Source of the DNA: WJLC01 sp964600865
Lineage (GTDB): Archaea; Nanobdellota; Nanobdellia; Pacearchaeales; GW2011-AR1
Reading direction: 5' to 3'
Assembly (NCBI GenBank): GCA_964600865.1
Contig: CAZRJP010000010.1
Location: 1-23,521, forward strand
DNA length: 23,521 bases
Below, piece after piece: positions 13,877 to 21,989 of this stretch. The notes beneath the pieces were generated by a model. That model was given only the letters and a program-made list of their open reading frames with translations, was not told the origin of the DNA and did not search any database. Position 1 is the stretch's first letter; every line of letters starts with the position of its first letter. A program made the translations under genes and the position numbers.

Positions 13877-15460
13877 TCAATTATTCTTTTTAAATTTGTT
13901 GTTATGGTCTTTTTTCTTTGAATTATTTTTATTTTTAGAATAGTTCTTTCTTACTACATAATTCATTGGGTTTTTTACTTTACTACATAAGGAATCTGGT
14001 GTGCACACCCCAATCCCTTGATAGTACTCTTTACAATTTGGAGGCATTAGGGGTTTTCTTTTATAATTTGCAAGAAACTGAGATTTAATGTACCCTTCTT
14101 TTAATGGAGGATTATTTTTTTTGTTCCAAGCATAAATTCTCTTTTCCATTTCTTCAGAATCCATTCCTAATGAACGAAATAAATTCATTAAAATAAATAA
14201 TGCTCTTTTTTTACCATCCCTCATTCCTTTTAGAATATTATGGATGCAAGGAGGAAATTGTGAATTTTCAATGTTTTTTAATGAAAGTGGTTTGAAATCC
14301 TTATATTTTCCTTTAGTTTTTTTCCTTGATTTTCCAGATTTTATCTCATTATTTTTTGCCCAATCTAATGCTTCTCTAATTAATTCATTTGCTTCTTCTT
14401 TTGTAGATTCAGGAATAAATTCCTTAACTTTTACTTTTAGTGCGTTTGCATCTTTTAAATCAAAATCATCTATTTGTTCTGGTTCTAAAACTACACTAGA
14501 TAAAGAAGTTTTTTCATGTAAAGAATATGGCATCCTGAATAAATGTCTTGATGATACTAATACTAAATCTAAACCCATTAAATCAAAAAAGTCTACTTCA
14601 ATATGTCTTGAAAAAGAATCTGGATTTTTTTCTGAACTTAAATTGCATTTCTTACATTCATATATTTCTTCAGAATTCATTATCTCAAATTCTACATTGC
14701 AATCAGGGCATTTATAGTTCTCTTTTTGCTTTTCATTAGATATTTTTCTTATTTCTTGTCTCTTACATTTTGGGCATACTGCAATTAATTTTTCATAGGT
14801 GTCAGCAAGTTCCCTACAATTATTACATTTTATTCCCCTTTTTATTTTTGTATTTTTTGTTAAATTATCTATTTCTTCTTCTGACAAAAGTTTTTGTATT
14901 TCTTCATTTGCCTTAAATCCAATATAAGAAAGAAGTTTCTTTGGTAGTTCTGGAAAAAGATTTTTTGTTTTGTTTCCTGCAATCTCTTTAGGAAATGCTT
15001 TCCATGGAAGGATAATATGAAATCCCTTATTTCCAGAGAATTTTATTCCAATATTTTCTATCCCATGATTATTAAAAACCTGTAAAATTGCCTTTGCTGC
15101 CTTTTTACTAAAATCAAAATACTTACAATCAATATCAATTAACAAATCCCATCCTATTCTTAATTCATTTAGTTTCTCTTTACTTATGCCTGTTTCTAAA
15201 TCTAATGGATTTTCCCAGAGTTCTTCTGAACAATGAAATGATGTGGCTCCTTTTTTTACAATTTGAAAAACATCTCCTAAATACTGGAATGTGTCTGGTC
15301 TTTTTCCAAATCCATTAAAATATCTTGGGGAGATTTCTCTATTTTTAGCAAAATTAAAAATTGCTTTTTGTATTTCTGGCTTAGAATAATATAATTTGGT
15401 TATTTTACGTATCCTTTTTTCCTTGAAACTTTTCTTTTCTTTATTGTCTTGTGAATTCAT
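13877..15460 (-). CDS. priS: DNA primase: PriS catalytic domain fused to a PriL-like Fe-S domain
   Basis: A 527-residue single-chain primase that makes RNA primers for replication. The AEP catalytic core is shown by D109 and D111 (LLIDIDCKYF), SGNKGFH (142-148), D290 (RHIEVDFF) and SRHLFRMPYSLH (304-315). Inserted between them are four CxxC pairs (C212/C215, C229/C232, C251/C254, C269/C272), enough for two zinc ribbons. The C-terminal region (about 400-500) has four spaced cysteines, C405, C476, C486 and C492, in the order of the PriL Fe-S cluster domain. No separate PriL N-terminal domain is seen. Similar fused, minimal primases are known from Nanoarchaeum and other DPANN archaea. A lysine/asparagine-rich tail ends the protein. 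TTTATATT (minus strand, 15482-15489) gives the promoter. Confidence 0.88.
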   Translation of the reverse strand: MNSQDNKEKKSFKEKRIRKITKLYYSKPEIQKAIFNFAKNREISPRYFNGFGKRPDTFQYLGDVFQIVKKGATSFHCSEELWENPLDLETGISKEKLNELRIGWDLLIDIDCKYFDFSKKAAKAILQVFNNHGIENIGIKFSGNKGFHIILPWKAFPKEIAGNKTKNLFPELPKKLLSYIGFKANEEIQKLLSEEEIDNLTKNTKIKRGIKCNNCRELADTYEKLIAVCPKCKRQEIRKISNEKQKENYKCPDCNVEFEIMNSEEIYECKKCNLSSEKNPDSFSRHIEVDFFDLMGLDLVLVSSRHLFRMPYSLHEKTSLSSVVLEPEQIDDFDLKDANALKVKVKEFIPESTKEEANELIREALDWAKNNEIKSGKSRKKTKGKYKDFKPLSLKNIENSQFPPCIHNILKGMRDGKKRALFILMNLFRSLGMDSEEMEKRIYAWNKKNNPPLKEGYIKSQFLANYKRKPLMPPNCKEYYQGIGVCTPDSLCSKVKNPMNYVVRKNYSKNKNNSKKKDHNNKFKKNN

Positions 15461-15553
15461 ACAAAAATAAATCTTTAAAAGTTTATATTGTTTGTTGTGG
15501 TTTTTAATTGATTTTGTATATTATGTGGAGTTTGTTGTAACTATATTGTTACA

Positions 15554-15568
15554 TAAAGGTAACCTTTA
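15554..15568. promoter_or_regulatory. 15-bp palindrome over the promoter of the 15594 gene
   Basis: TAAAGGT-A-ACCTTTA is a perfect inverted repeat with a one-base centre. Its right arm runs into the TATA-like CTTTAAAAAC (15564-15573), about 21-30 bases before the ATG at 15594. A second, overlapping repeat GTTAC-6-GTAAC spans 15548-15563. The placement over the TATA/BRE region suggests a regulator site in the divergent gap between primase and this gene. Confidence 0.4.
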
Positions 15569-15593
15569 AAAACTATTATGTCTTCTTTTTTGT

Positions 15594-16253
15594 ATGAAAT
15601 TAAGAGATATTATTACAGGAAAAAACAATGTAGATTATAATGCAGAAAATATGCAAGAGATTGAAATAAATAATATGGCTTATAAAACAGATAGTGGTTT
15701 TAATCATTATAGCCCAAAAGGAATTATTGGGTTAGCATTTGGAGCAGAAAATCAGTATAATAAAATTATTGCTAAGTCTATTTTAGATGGAATTGATTAT
15801 TGGGATAAGGTTGATTTTGAATCAGAAGATTTTGAAAAACCTAAAGAAATTCCAGTTTATGTTCAAACAGAAATAGGAAATTGTTTAGATAAACAAGATT
15901 TTAAGGATTATAAGAATTTTGGGGAGACCTATGAGGAAGATGAAGAAGTATCTGGTGTTTCATCAAAAGTTTCTACTAAAGATATATTAGAGGAAATAAA
16001 GAAAGATATGGATAAGGATATTGATGAAGAAGATCCTCTTATGGCTTATTTTGCTCATCCTGCACACATTTATAGAGTGATGGAAATTGGGAGAAAAGTT
16101 GGTATTAGTGGTAAAGCGTTTATACCTAAAAATGTTGTTTGGCCAGAAAATGATCCTCAAGAATGGGTTAGAAACCCAAAAGATTGGAAGAAGAGAGAAT
16201 TTATGGGGAGAGTTCATCATTGGATTTTAGGATGGGTTCCTAGAGAGCTATAA
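15594..16253 (+). CDS. Unrecognised acidic 219-residue protein between primase and PCNA
   Basis: No family recognised. The protein is cytosolic by sequence. An N-terminal part (about 1-85) with GFNHYSPKGIIGLAFGAENQ is followed by an acidic, likely flexible segment (about 95-150, rich in Asp/Glu/Lys), and a C-terminal block unusually rich in tryptophan, histidine and proline (about 150-219), including YFAHPAHIYRVMEIG and RVHHWILGWVPREL. The C-terminal block looks like a folded domain with potential conserved His/Trp residues. The gene starts divergently from the primase gene and is followed by PCNA after 58 bases, so a replication link is possible by context only. A palindrome covers its promoter. 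Confidence 0.78.
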   Translation: MKLRDIITGKNNVDYNAENMQEIEINNMAYKTDSGFNHYSPKGIIGLAFGAENQYNKIIAKSILDGIDYWDKVDFESEDFEKPKEIPVYVQTEIGNCLDKQDFKDYKNFGETYEEDEEVSGVSSKVSTKDILEEIKKDMDKDIDEEDPLMAYFAHPAHIYRVMEIGRKVGISGKAFIPKNVVWPENDPQEWVRNPKDWKKREFMGRVHHWILGWVPREL

Positions 16254-16281
16254 TTCTTAAATCCTATTGAAATATAACAAT

Positions 16282-16289
16282 CTTTAAAA
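16282..16289 (+). promoter_or_regulatory. TATA-like box of the PCNA gene
   Basis: CTTTAAAA lies 23-30 bases before the PCNA ATG, giving it a promoter separate from the gene at 15594. Confidence 0.45.
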
Positions 16290-16311
16290 GCCAGAAATTT
16301 TTAATATAAAC

Positions 16312-17037
16312 ATGTTAATTAAATTAGATCATCCAAAATTATTATCTAAAGCTGTCTCAATTATTTCTGAATTAGTTATAGAAGTTAAAATAAGGGTTAA
16401 TGAATTTGGATTAAGTATTGTTGCAATTGATCCTGCAAATGTTGCAATGGTTCAATTTAAACTTCCAAAAAGTGCTTTTTCTCAATTTGAAGTTGGAAAA
16501 GAAATTTTAGGGGTGAATTTAGAAAACCTAAAAAATATTTTAAAAAGATGCAAAAAAGGGAGTTCATTATTATTAGAAAAAAAGGAGAATAATTTAGAAA
16601 TTTCTATTCAAGATAGAGTTAAGAGAAATTTTAAATTAAGTTTAATAGAAGTAGATAAAGAGGATAAAGAAATACCTTCATTAGACTTTGTTGCTAATAT
16701 CAAATTAGATTCTCTAGATTTTATAAACACTATTGATGATTGTTCTGTTGTTGCAGATGCATGTTCTTTTATTACAAAAGAAAATAATTTCATAATTGAA
16801 GCAAAAGGATTGAATTCAGCTAAAACAGAATTTTCTGGAGATGAGGCAGATATAGATGCTGAAGATTGTAAAGGTAGATACAGTTTAGAGTACTTGCAAA
16901 AATTTCTTAAGGCTGCTAAAATAACTGATAAAACAGGTCTTAAATTTTCTAATGACCATCCTTTAAGGTTAGAATTCAAGAAAGAGAATTTTGAGATGAA
17001 TTTTATTCTTGCCCCAAGAGTTGAGACCGAGGATTAA
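16312..17037 (+). CDS. pcn: DNA polymerase sliding clamp PCNA
   Basis: A 241-residue archaeal PCNA that forms the ring-shaped processivity clamp for polymerase, ligase, FEN1 and others. The two repeated domains are seen as residues about 1-117 and 125-241. Characteristic stretches are ISELVIEVKIRVNEFGLSI, IDPANVAMVQFKLP, and, in the second half, CSVVADACSFI, RYSLEYLQKFLKAAK and the C-terminal PLRLEF...FILAPRVE. Length is normal for the family and the protein looks complete. The primase gene is about 850 bases upstream on the other strand. The stop codon lies inside the first copy of a 22-base direct repeat. Confidence 0.95.
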   Translation: MLIKLDHPKLLSKAVSIISELVIEVKIRVNEFGLSIVAIDPANVAMVQFKLPKSAFSQFEVGKEILGVNLENLKNILKRCKKGSSLLLEKKENNLEISIQDRVKRNFKLSLIEVDKEDKEIPSLDFVANIKLDSLDFINTIDDCSVVADACSFITKENNFIIEAKGLNSAKTEFSGDEADIDAEDCKGRYSLEYLQKFLKAAKITDKTGLKFSNDHPLRLEFKKENFEMNFILAPRVETED

Positions 17038-17161
17038 TGTGATAGTATTTTTTCTATACTATTGTATTATATTAATTTGAGTAGAGGATTAACACGAGAG
17101 TAATCTGTATATTAATTATGAGTGTTAGTCTGAGTAAAAGATTAATGTGATAGTATTTTTT
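17032..17161. repeat. Degenerate repeat of about 54-bp period downstream of PCNA
   Basis: A 22-base sequence (GATTAATGTGATAGTATT followed by four T) is identical at 17032-17053 and 17140-17161. Between them, GATTAACACGAGAGTAAT at 17087-17104 is a weaker third copy, with GAGTAGAG or GAGTAAAA before the later copies. Spacings are 55 and 53 bases. The first copy overlaps the PCNA stop codon. The gap 17038-17231 holds no gene that I can see. Confidence 0.6.
17042..17062 (+). terminator. Putative terminator of the PCNA gene
   Basis: Arms ATAGTAT and ATACTAT form a 7-bp stem around the loop TTTTTCT, five bases after the PCNA stop. Archaeal termination usually relies on T-rich tracts, which are present here, so a terminator role is plausible but not certain. 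Confidence 0.35.
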
Positions 17162-17200
17162 AATTTTAAATAAAAAATTAAATTATTAATTGTAAAAAAA

Positions 17201-17210
17201 GTTTATAAAC
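17201..17210 (+). promoter_or_regulatory. TATA-like box of the surface gene cluster
   Basis: GTTTATAAAC lies 22-31 bases before the ATG at 17232 and is the best TATA match in the region. It probably drives the genes at 17232, 18006 and perhaps 19751. A second ATG at 17228 opens only a seven-codon overlapping frame. Confidence 0.5.
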
Positions 17211-17231
17211 AACCATTTCGTTTTAAAATGG

Positions 17232-18005
17232 ATGAAAAAGAGGTTAATTAGTAATAAAAAAGGGCAGGCTACTATTTTTATAATAATTGCTTTAATCATT
17301 GTTGTGCTTGGTGTTTTAATTTACATGTTTTTTCCAAAAATAAAAACGACTTTTGGTGTTCAAACAGAAAATCCTAATTCATTTCTTAAATTATGTCTAG
17401 AAGATGATTTACAAAAAACAATAGAGATGGTTTCATTGCAAGGAGGAAGTTTAAGTCCTGAATTAAATTATAGTTATAAGGGTGATGAAGTTGCCTATTT
17501 ATGTTACACTAATGAATATTATGATAAATGCACTATGCAACAACCTTTTTTACGGGAACATATTGAAACAGAAATAGAAAAAGATATTCAAGAAAAAGTG
17601 GATTCTTGTTTTGATGACTTAGAAAAAAGCTTTAAATCTCAGGGTTATAAGGTTTCATTAACAAGGAAAGGTTTTAATGTTCAATTACTTCCAAAAAAAG
17701 TAAGATTAAACTTTGATTCAGAACTTTCATTAAAAAAGCAAGATGTTCAAATGTATGATTCCTTAAGTTCTTCTTTTAAGAGTGAATTATATAGATTTAC
17801 TACTATTGCCTTAAGTATATTAAATTGGGAAGCGGTTTATGGAGATGTTATGACTACTCCATATATGAATTATGATCATGACTTAAAAGTAGAGAAATTA
17901 AAACAAAGTGAGGGTAGCACTATTTATATTTTAACAGACAGGCCAAGTGAAAAGAAATTTAGGTTTGCTTCAAGAAGTGTTGCATGGCCTTCAGGATATT
18001 ATTAA
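17232..18005 (+). CDS. Pilin-like membrane/secreted protein, first gene of the surface cluster
   Basis: A 257-residue protein with a class III (type IV pilin-like) N-terminus: the basic stretch MKKRLISNKKGQ followed at once by a long hydrophobic helix (about 14-33). Family knowledge: archaeal prepilin peptidase (PibD/EppA) cuts after KKG-type sites and the hydrophobic helix packs into a pilus core. The remainder is a mixed alpha/beta ectodomain with a few cysteines (CLEDDLQKTIEMVSLQGGS and an LCYTNEYYDKC pair) and no recognised enzyme motif. It could instead be a plain N-terminally anchored surface protein. The next gene starts on the base after its stop codon, so the two are tightly coupled. 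Confidence 0.75.
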   Translation: MKKRLISNKKGQATIFIIIALIIVVLGVLIYMFFPKIKTTFGVQTENPNSFLKLCLEDDLQKTIEMVSLQGGSLSPELNYSYKGDEVAYLCYTNEYYDKCTMQQPFLREHIETEIEKDIQEKVDSCFDDLEKSFKSQGYKVSLTRKGFNVQLLPKKVRLNFDSELSLKKQDVQMYDSLSSSFKSELYRFTTIALSILNWEAVYGDVMTTPYMNYDHDLKVEKLKQSEGSTIYILTDRPSEKKFRFASRSVAWPSGYY

Positions 18006-19649
18006 ATGGAAAATAAAAAAACATTGAGAATGGTTAGAAATGTATTCTTATTTGGAATTTTATTAATTTCATTACTTTCTTTTGTTTCTGCAGACTCTAG
18101 ATATTGTTGTGAAAAAACAACTAATGGTGCCTGGTGTCAAAATGCTCCTCAAGAAGAATGTGATGATGAATTTAGAATGTCCTCTGCATCTTGTGAGGCT
18201 ACAACTTATTGTAAATTAGGATGTTGTTATAATAGTGATGAGGGAGAATGTATGACTAATACTCCAGAGATTGTTTGTCAAGAATCAAATGGTGTTTGGG
18301 AAGATAGTGCTGCATGTGAGATACCTCAGTGTGAAGCAGGATGTTGTGTTTTAGGAGACCAAGCATCTTTTGTTACAAAAACAAGATGTAAAAGATTGTC
18401 TTCTATATTTGGATTAGAAACTAATTTTAAGGGAGAGATTAAGACAGAAATGGAATGTATTCAAAGTATTACCTCTGATGTAGAAGGAGCATGTGTATTT
18501 GAACAAGAATTTGAACAAACTTGTTTAAGAACTACTAAAAAAGAGTGTTTAGAAAAAGGAGATGATGTTAAATTTTATGAAAATTTTTTATGTTCTGCAA
18601 GTGAATTAAATACTATTTGTGGGTCTAGTGAAAAAACAACTTGTGTTGAAGGTAAAGACCAAGTGTTTTTTATAGATACTTGTGGGAATATTGCAAATGT
18701 TTATGATGCTTCAAAGCAGAATGATCCTGAATACTGGAGAAAGATTAAAGATGTAAGTGAAAGTTGTGGATATGAAGGAGATAATGCAGATTCCTCTAGT
18801 TGTGGTAATTGTGATTATTTTCTTGGAAGTACTTGTGCAGAATTTGAGGCAGATGTTGATGAAAGTTCTCCTGATTTTGGGGATAATATTTGTAGGGATT
18901 TAAATTGTGAATGGTCTGCTGGAAGTGGTGAGGAAAAAAAACATGGAGAGAGTTGGTGTATGAGTACTGCTAAAAGTCCTGAATTAATAGATAGTCCTGG
19001 AGCAAGAGATTACAGATTATTATGTTATAATGGAGAAGTTATTGAAGAGCCTTGTGCAGAACGTAGGGCTGAAGTATGTGTTGAAGATAGTATAGAAACT
19101 ACAGAAGGAGAATTTTCTGCAGCTGCATGTAGGGCAAATAGATGGCAGGATTGTATTACAATTGACAATGAAAAAGAATGTGAAAATGAAAATGCAAGAG
19201 ATTGCCAATGGATAGATAATAATGATAAAGATTTTAATCTGATAATAAAACGAAAGGGTGGAAAGGTATGTGTTCCTGAATATGCTCCTGGATTTAATTT
19301 TTGGGAACCAGATGATGATTCAAAAACAATATGTAGTCAAGGAAGTGCAAAATGTGTTGTTACATACTCTAGGGAATTAGATAATTCTGGATTAGGGGGA
19401 GCTTTTAATGCTGCAAAAGAGATTCTTGGGAACGAAGGGGCAAAAACTGATTGGGAAGTTAAAAAGAATGAATATTGTTTATCAGAAGATTATAAACAAC
19501 AAGCACAAAACTTTTGTTCTTTGTTTGGTGATTGTGGTTCAAGTGTTAATTATCTTGACTATAAAGGTTATTTTGAAATAGATGATTTATTTAGTTCAAG
19601 TGGAAAATTAGATGCTGAAGAATTGGAGGATTTTTTGGAAGATGAATAA
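18006..19649 (+). CDS. Large cysteine-rich exported protein of a DPANN-type surface cluster
   Basis: A 547-residue exported protein: signal peptide (about 1-29, ending SFVSA) and then about 43 cysteines spread over the chain, with several GCC pairs (CKLGCCYNSDEGEC, CEAGCCVLGDQ), FIDTCGNIANVYDASK, SSCGNCDYFLGSTC and GESWCMST. So many cysteines outside the cell suggest extensive disulfide bonding. There is no C-terminal membrane helix; the end is acidic. I recall similar cysteine-rich proteins in other DPANN genomes, without assigned function. AGGAT, 7 bases before the ATG, supports the start directly after the previous stop. It is probably a structural surface protein or an appendage component working with the pilin-like protein before it. 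Confidence 0.8.
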   Translation: MENKKTLRMVRNVFLFGILLISLLSFVSADSRYCCEKTTNGAWCQNAPQEECDDEFRMSSASCEATTYCKLGCCYNSDEGECMTNTPEIVCQESNGVWEDSAACEIPQCEAGCCVLGDQASFVTKTRCKRLSSIFGLETNFKGEIKTEMECIQSITSDVEGACVFEQEFEQTCLRTTKKECLEKGDDVKFYENFLCSASELNTICGSSEKTTCVEGKDQVFFIDTCGNIANVYDASKQNDPEYWRKIKDVSESCGYEGDNADSSSCGNCDYFLGSTCAEFEADVDESSPDFGDNICRDLNCEWSAGSGEEKKHGESWCMSTAKSPELIDSPGARDYRLLCYNGEVIEEPCAERRAEVCVEDSIETTEGEFSAAACRANRWQDCITIDNEKECENENARDCQWIDNNDKDFNLIIKRKGGKVCVPEYAPGFNFWEPDDDSKTICSQGSAKCVVTYSRELDNSGLGGAFNAAKEILGNEGAKTDWEVKKNEYCLSEDYKQQAQNFCSLFGDCGSSVNYLDYKGYFEIDDLFSSSGKLDAEELEDFLEDE

Positions 19650-19650
19650 A

Positions 19651-19691
19651 TCAAACACTTACGCGATAATGAGTCAGAGAAACGTGTTTGA
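19651..19691 (+). other. Inverted repeat between two surface genes
   Basis: TCAAACAC (19651-19658) and GTGTTTGA (19684-19691) are perfect 8-base arms around 25 bases, beginning on the second base after the stop of the 547-residue gene. In the mRNA this would form a stem-loop that might end transcription or separate expression of the two large genes. The gap also holds the AGGTGA ribosome-binding site (19739-19744) of the next gene. Confidence 0.35.
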
Positions 19692-19750
19692 AATGTTAAA
19701 AATTTCAAGAAAATTTTTAATCCTTAATTTTTATAAAAAGGTGATAAAAA

Positions 19751-21820
19751 ATGAATAAAAACGGAAAAATAGCAATATTTCAAATTTTAATATTATTCAT
19801 AGGATTTATTGCATTTGTTAATAGTATTGGTTTTGTTAGTGGAGGTAGGTGGAGTGATCTAAAAGCGTGGGCTAGGGGAGGATCAAATGCTGCTAGTTCT
19901 GACACAGGATTTTTTAATACACCTTGGAGTCAAAGAGGAGGAAGTTCAACACTATCCAAAGTATTTAATATTGGGGGAGAAACAGCATCAGGTGGTGGAG
20001 AGTTGTTTACTACCTGGCAACAAGGGAGTTTTTATGATGCATTTTTTTCAGGTGTTCAATGGTATTTTGTTGCTAAATATACAGTATTAACGTTAGGTCC
20101 AATGATTGGTTTGACAGATGAAGAAACAGAGGCATTATCTGAATCTGCAGGAAGGGGGTTTGGTTCATATAAAATGTCAAAAATAATTATTGATACTCTA
20201 AATCCGGCAGCAAGTATGGGATGGTCTATTGGAATTGGGATTGCTGTAGCACTATATACTTATGCATCAGAATATGAAGAAATAGCATATCGTGTTGTTA
20301 GTTTTGATTGTAAGCCCTATAAGGCAGAAACATTTGGAGAAGGAGAGAGTCGATGTGAAGAATGTAATACTCAAGATTTGCCATGTAGTGAATATCAATG
20401 TCGAGCCCTTGGACAAGGATGTAAATTAGTTAATGTAGGAGAGGAAGGAGAAGAATTATGTGTAGAAATTAATCCAAATGATGTTTTACCTCCAGAAATA
20501 ACTTCAAATGAAGATGTATTAAAAGAAGGTTATTCTTATGAACCAACAGTTGCAGTAAATCCTCCAGATAGAGGTGTAGAGATTATTTTTTCTGAAACAA
20601 ATGATGGATGTGTTCCAGCATTTACTCCATTAACATTTGGTATTACCTTAGATGAACCAGCATATTGTAAGGCAGATTATATTAGGAATAGAAGATTTGA
20701 AAATATGAGATTTGATTTTGGAGAGAACAGCATATCTAAATATAATCATACTCAAACTATGAACCTTCCTGGGCCTGGTTCAAGTTCTAGTGAACACCTA
20801 CTAATTAGAAATGATGGAGAACAAACAATTTATGTTAAATGTGAGGATGAAGGAGGGAATCCAAATGAGAATAATTTTGTATTTAAATTCTGTGTTCAAA
20901 AAGGTCCAGACACAACTGTTCCTATTGTAAAAGACACTAGTATTTCAAATGAAATGCCTGTGCCTCATGACCAAGATACACTTGATTTTACATTATACTT
21001 AGATAATCCTGCTGAGTGTAAATGGTCTACTGAAGATAAGGATTATAATACTATGGAGAATGCAATGGATTGTGTAACTGGGATTGAAGATTATATTACT
21101 AAAAATGCTGTAAATGTGTACCCTTGTGAAACAATCTTAACTGGAATTAAAAATGAACAAGAAAACAATTTCTACTTTAGATGTAAAGACCAGCCACTTG
21201 AAGAAGAGAGTGAAAGAAATACTAACTCAGAATCATATGTTCATACAATTATAGGAACTAAACCATTATATATTGAGAGTGTTGGTCCAAATGGCACTGT
21301 TAGAGACTCTACTGAAGATGTAGAAGTTACTCTTACTGCAGAAACATCTGCAGGGTATAATGAAGGTCAGGCGAGATGTAAATTTAAGGAAGTTGGAACA
21401 GATAATATTCCTGTAGAATTCCTTAATAGTAATTCTTGGAAACATTCTACTAATTTAGGACGTCCAGAAGGAGAGTATGCATATGAAATTATTTGTGAAG
21501 ATTTAGGAGGAAATTCTGACTCTAAGGTGGTTGAATTTGAAGTAGAATCAGACACAGAAGCACCAATAATTACAAGGGCATTTAAGAAAACTGGAGACTT
21601 GCAAATAATTACTGATGAAGAAGCAGAATGTGTTTATGACACAAGTGGATGCAATTATCTATATGAGGATGGTATTGGTATGCTTACTTCAGAAAAAGAT
21701 AAAACAGTCCACACAACTGGATGGAATACTAAAACAAAATTCTATGTAAAATGCTCTGATGAGTATGGAAACAAACCAAACTCAAATGAATGTTCTGCTA
21801 TTATAAAAGCACTGGAATAA
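19751..21820 (+). CDS. Large exported protein with membrane segments and Ig-like cysteine-containing domains
   Basis: A 689-residue protein. An N-terminal signal or anchor helix (about 8-30) is followed by a Gly/Ser/Trp-rich segment, one hydrophobic stretch (about 105-122) and a second helix (about 154-172), then a cysteine cluster (about 187-240) with CKPYKAETFGEGESRCEECN and SEYQCRALGQGCKLV. The rest (about 250-689) reads as several beta-sandwich, Ig-like repeats, each with a few cysteines (for example TIYVKCEDEGGNPNENN, FYFRCKDQP, YEIICEDLGGNSDSK, KFYVKCSDEYGN). From memory, the cysteine cluster resembles a conserved DPANN protein of unknown function. AGGTGA 7-12 bases before the ATG sets the start. 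It likely anchors or presents the cysteine-rich partner at the cell surface. Confidence 0.8.
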   Translation: MNKNGKIAIFQILILFIGFIAFVNSIGFVSGGRWSDLKAWARGGSNAASSDTGFFNTPWSQRGGSSTLSKVFNIGGETASGGGELFTTWQQGSFYDAFFSGVQWYFVAKYTVLTLGPMIGLTDEETEALSESAGRGFGSYKMSKIIIDTLNPAASMGWSIGIGIAVALYTYASEYEEIAYRVVSFDCKPYKAETFGEGESRCEECNTQDLPCSEYQCRALGQGCKLVNVGEEGEELCVEINPNDVLPPEITSNEDVLKEGYSYEPTVAVNPPDRGVEIIFSETNDGCVPAFTPLTFGITLDEPAYCKADYIRNRRFENMRFDFGENSISKYNHTQTMNLPGPGSSSSEHLLIRNDGEQTIYVKCEDEGGNPNENNFVFKFCVQKGPDTTVPIVKDTSISNEMPVPHDQDTLDFTLYLDNPAECKWSTEDKDYNTMENAMDCVTGIEDYITKNAVNVYPCETILTGIKNEQENNFYFRCKDQPLEEESERNTNSESYVHTIIGTKPLYIESVGPNGTVRDSTEDVEVTLTAETSAGYNEGQARCKFKEVGTDNIPVEFLNSNSWKHSTNLGRPEGEYAYEIICEDLGGNSDSKVVEFEVESDTEAPIITRAFKKTGDLQIITDEEAECVYDTSGCNYLYEDGIGMLTSEKDKTVHTTGWNTKTKFYVKCSDEYGNKPNSNECSAIIKALE

Positions 21821-21831
21821 AACTTTCAAAA

Positions 21832-21852
21832 TAATCTTTTCAAAAAAGATTA
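21832..21852 (+). terminator. Perfect hairpin after the 689-residue gene
   Basis: Arms TAATCTTTT and AAAAGATTA form a perfect 9-bp stem with a three-base loop, 12 bases after the stop codon. It is a likely 3'-end structure for the surface cluster transcript. The next gene has its own TATA-like TTTATAAGTA at 21961-21970. Nothing else was recognised in 21853-21960. Confidence 0.4.
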
Positions 21853-21989
21853 GACAAAACCAGGATTAAAAAGAAGGTTTTAGAGTAAACTAGGATATGG
21901 CAAAAAGGGGAGAACTTATTAAAAAATGATGAAAAAATAAATATTGGTTCTTAGAATAAATTTATAAGTAATAGATTTCTTTTTAATTT

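Noticed and set aside
14244..14717. Open frame antisense to the primase gene
   Set aside because: The primase motifs on the other strand are strong, and the antisense product is a low-complexity Ser/Phe/Lys-rich translation typical of shadows in AT-rich DNA.
17038..17165. Possible C/D-box small RNA after PCNA
   Set aside because: GTGATAG and CTGA resemble C and D boxes only loosely, their spacing is too large, and no paired terminal stem is visible.
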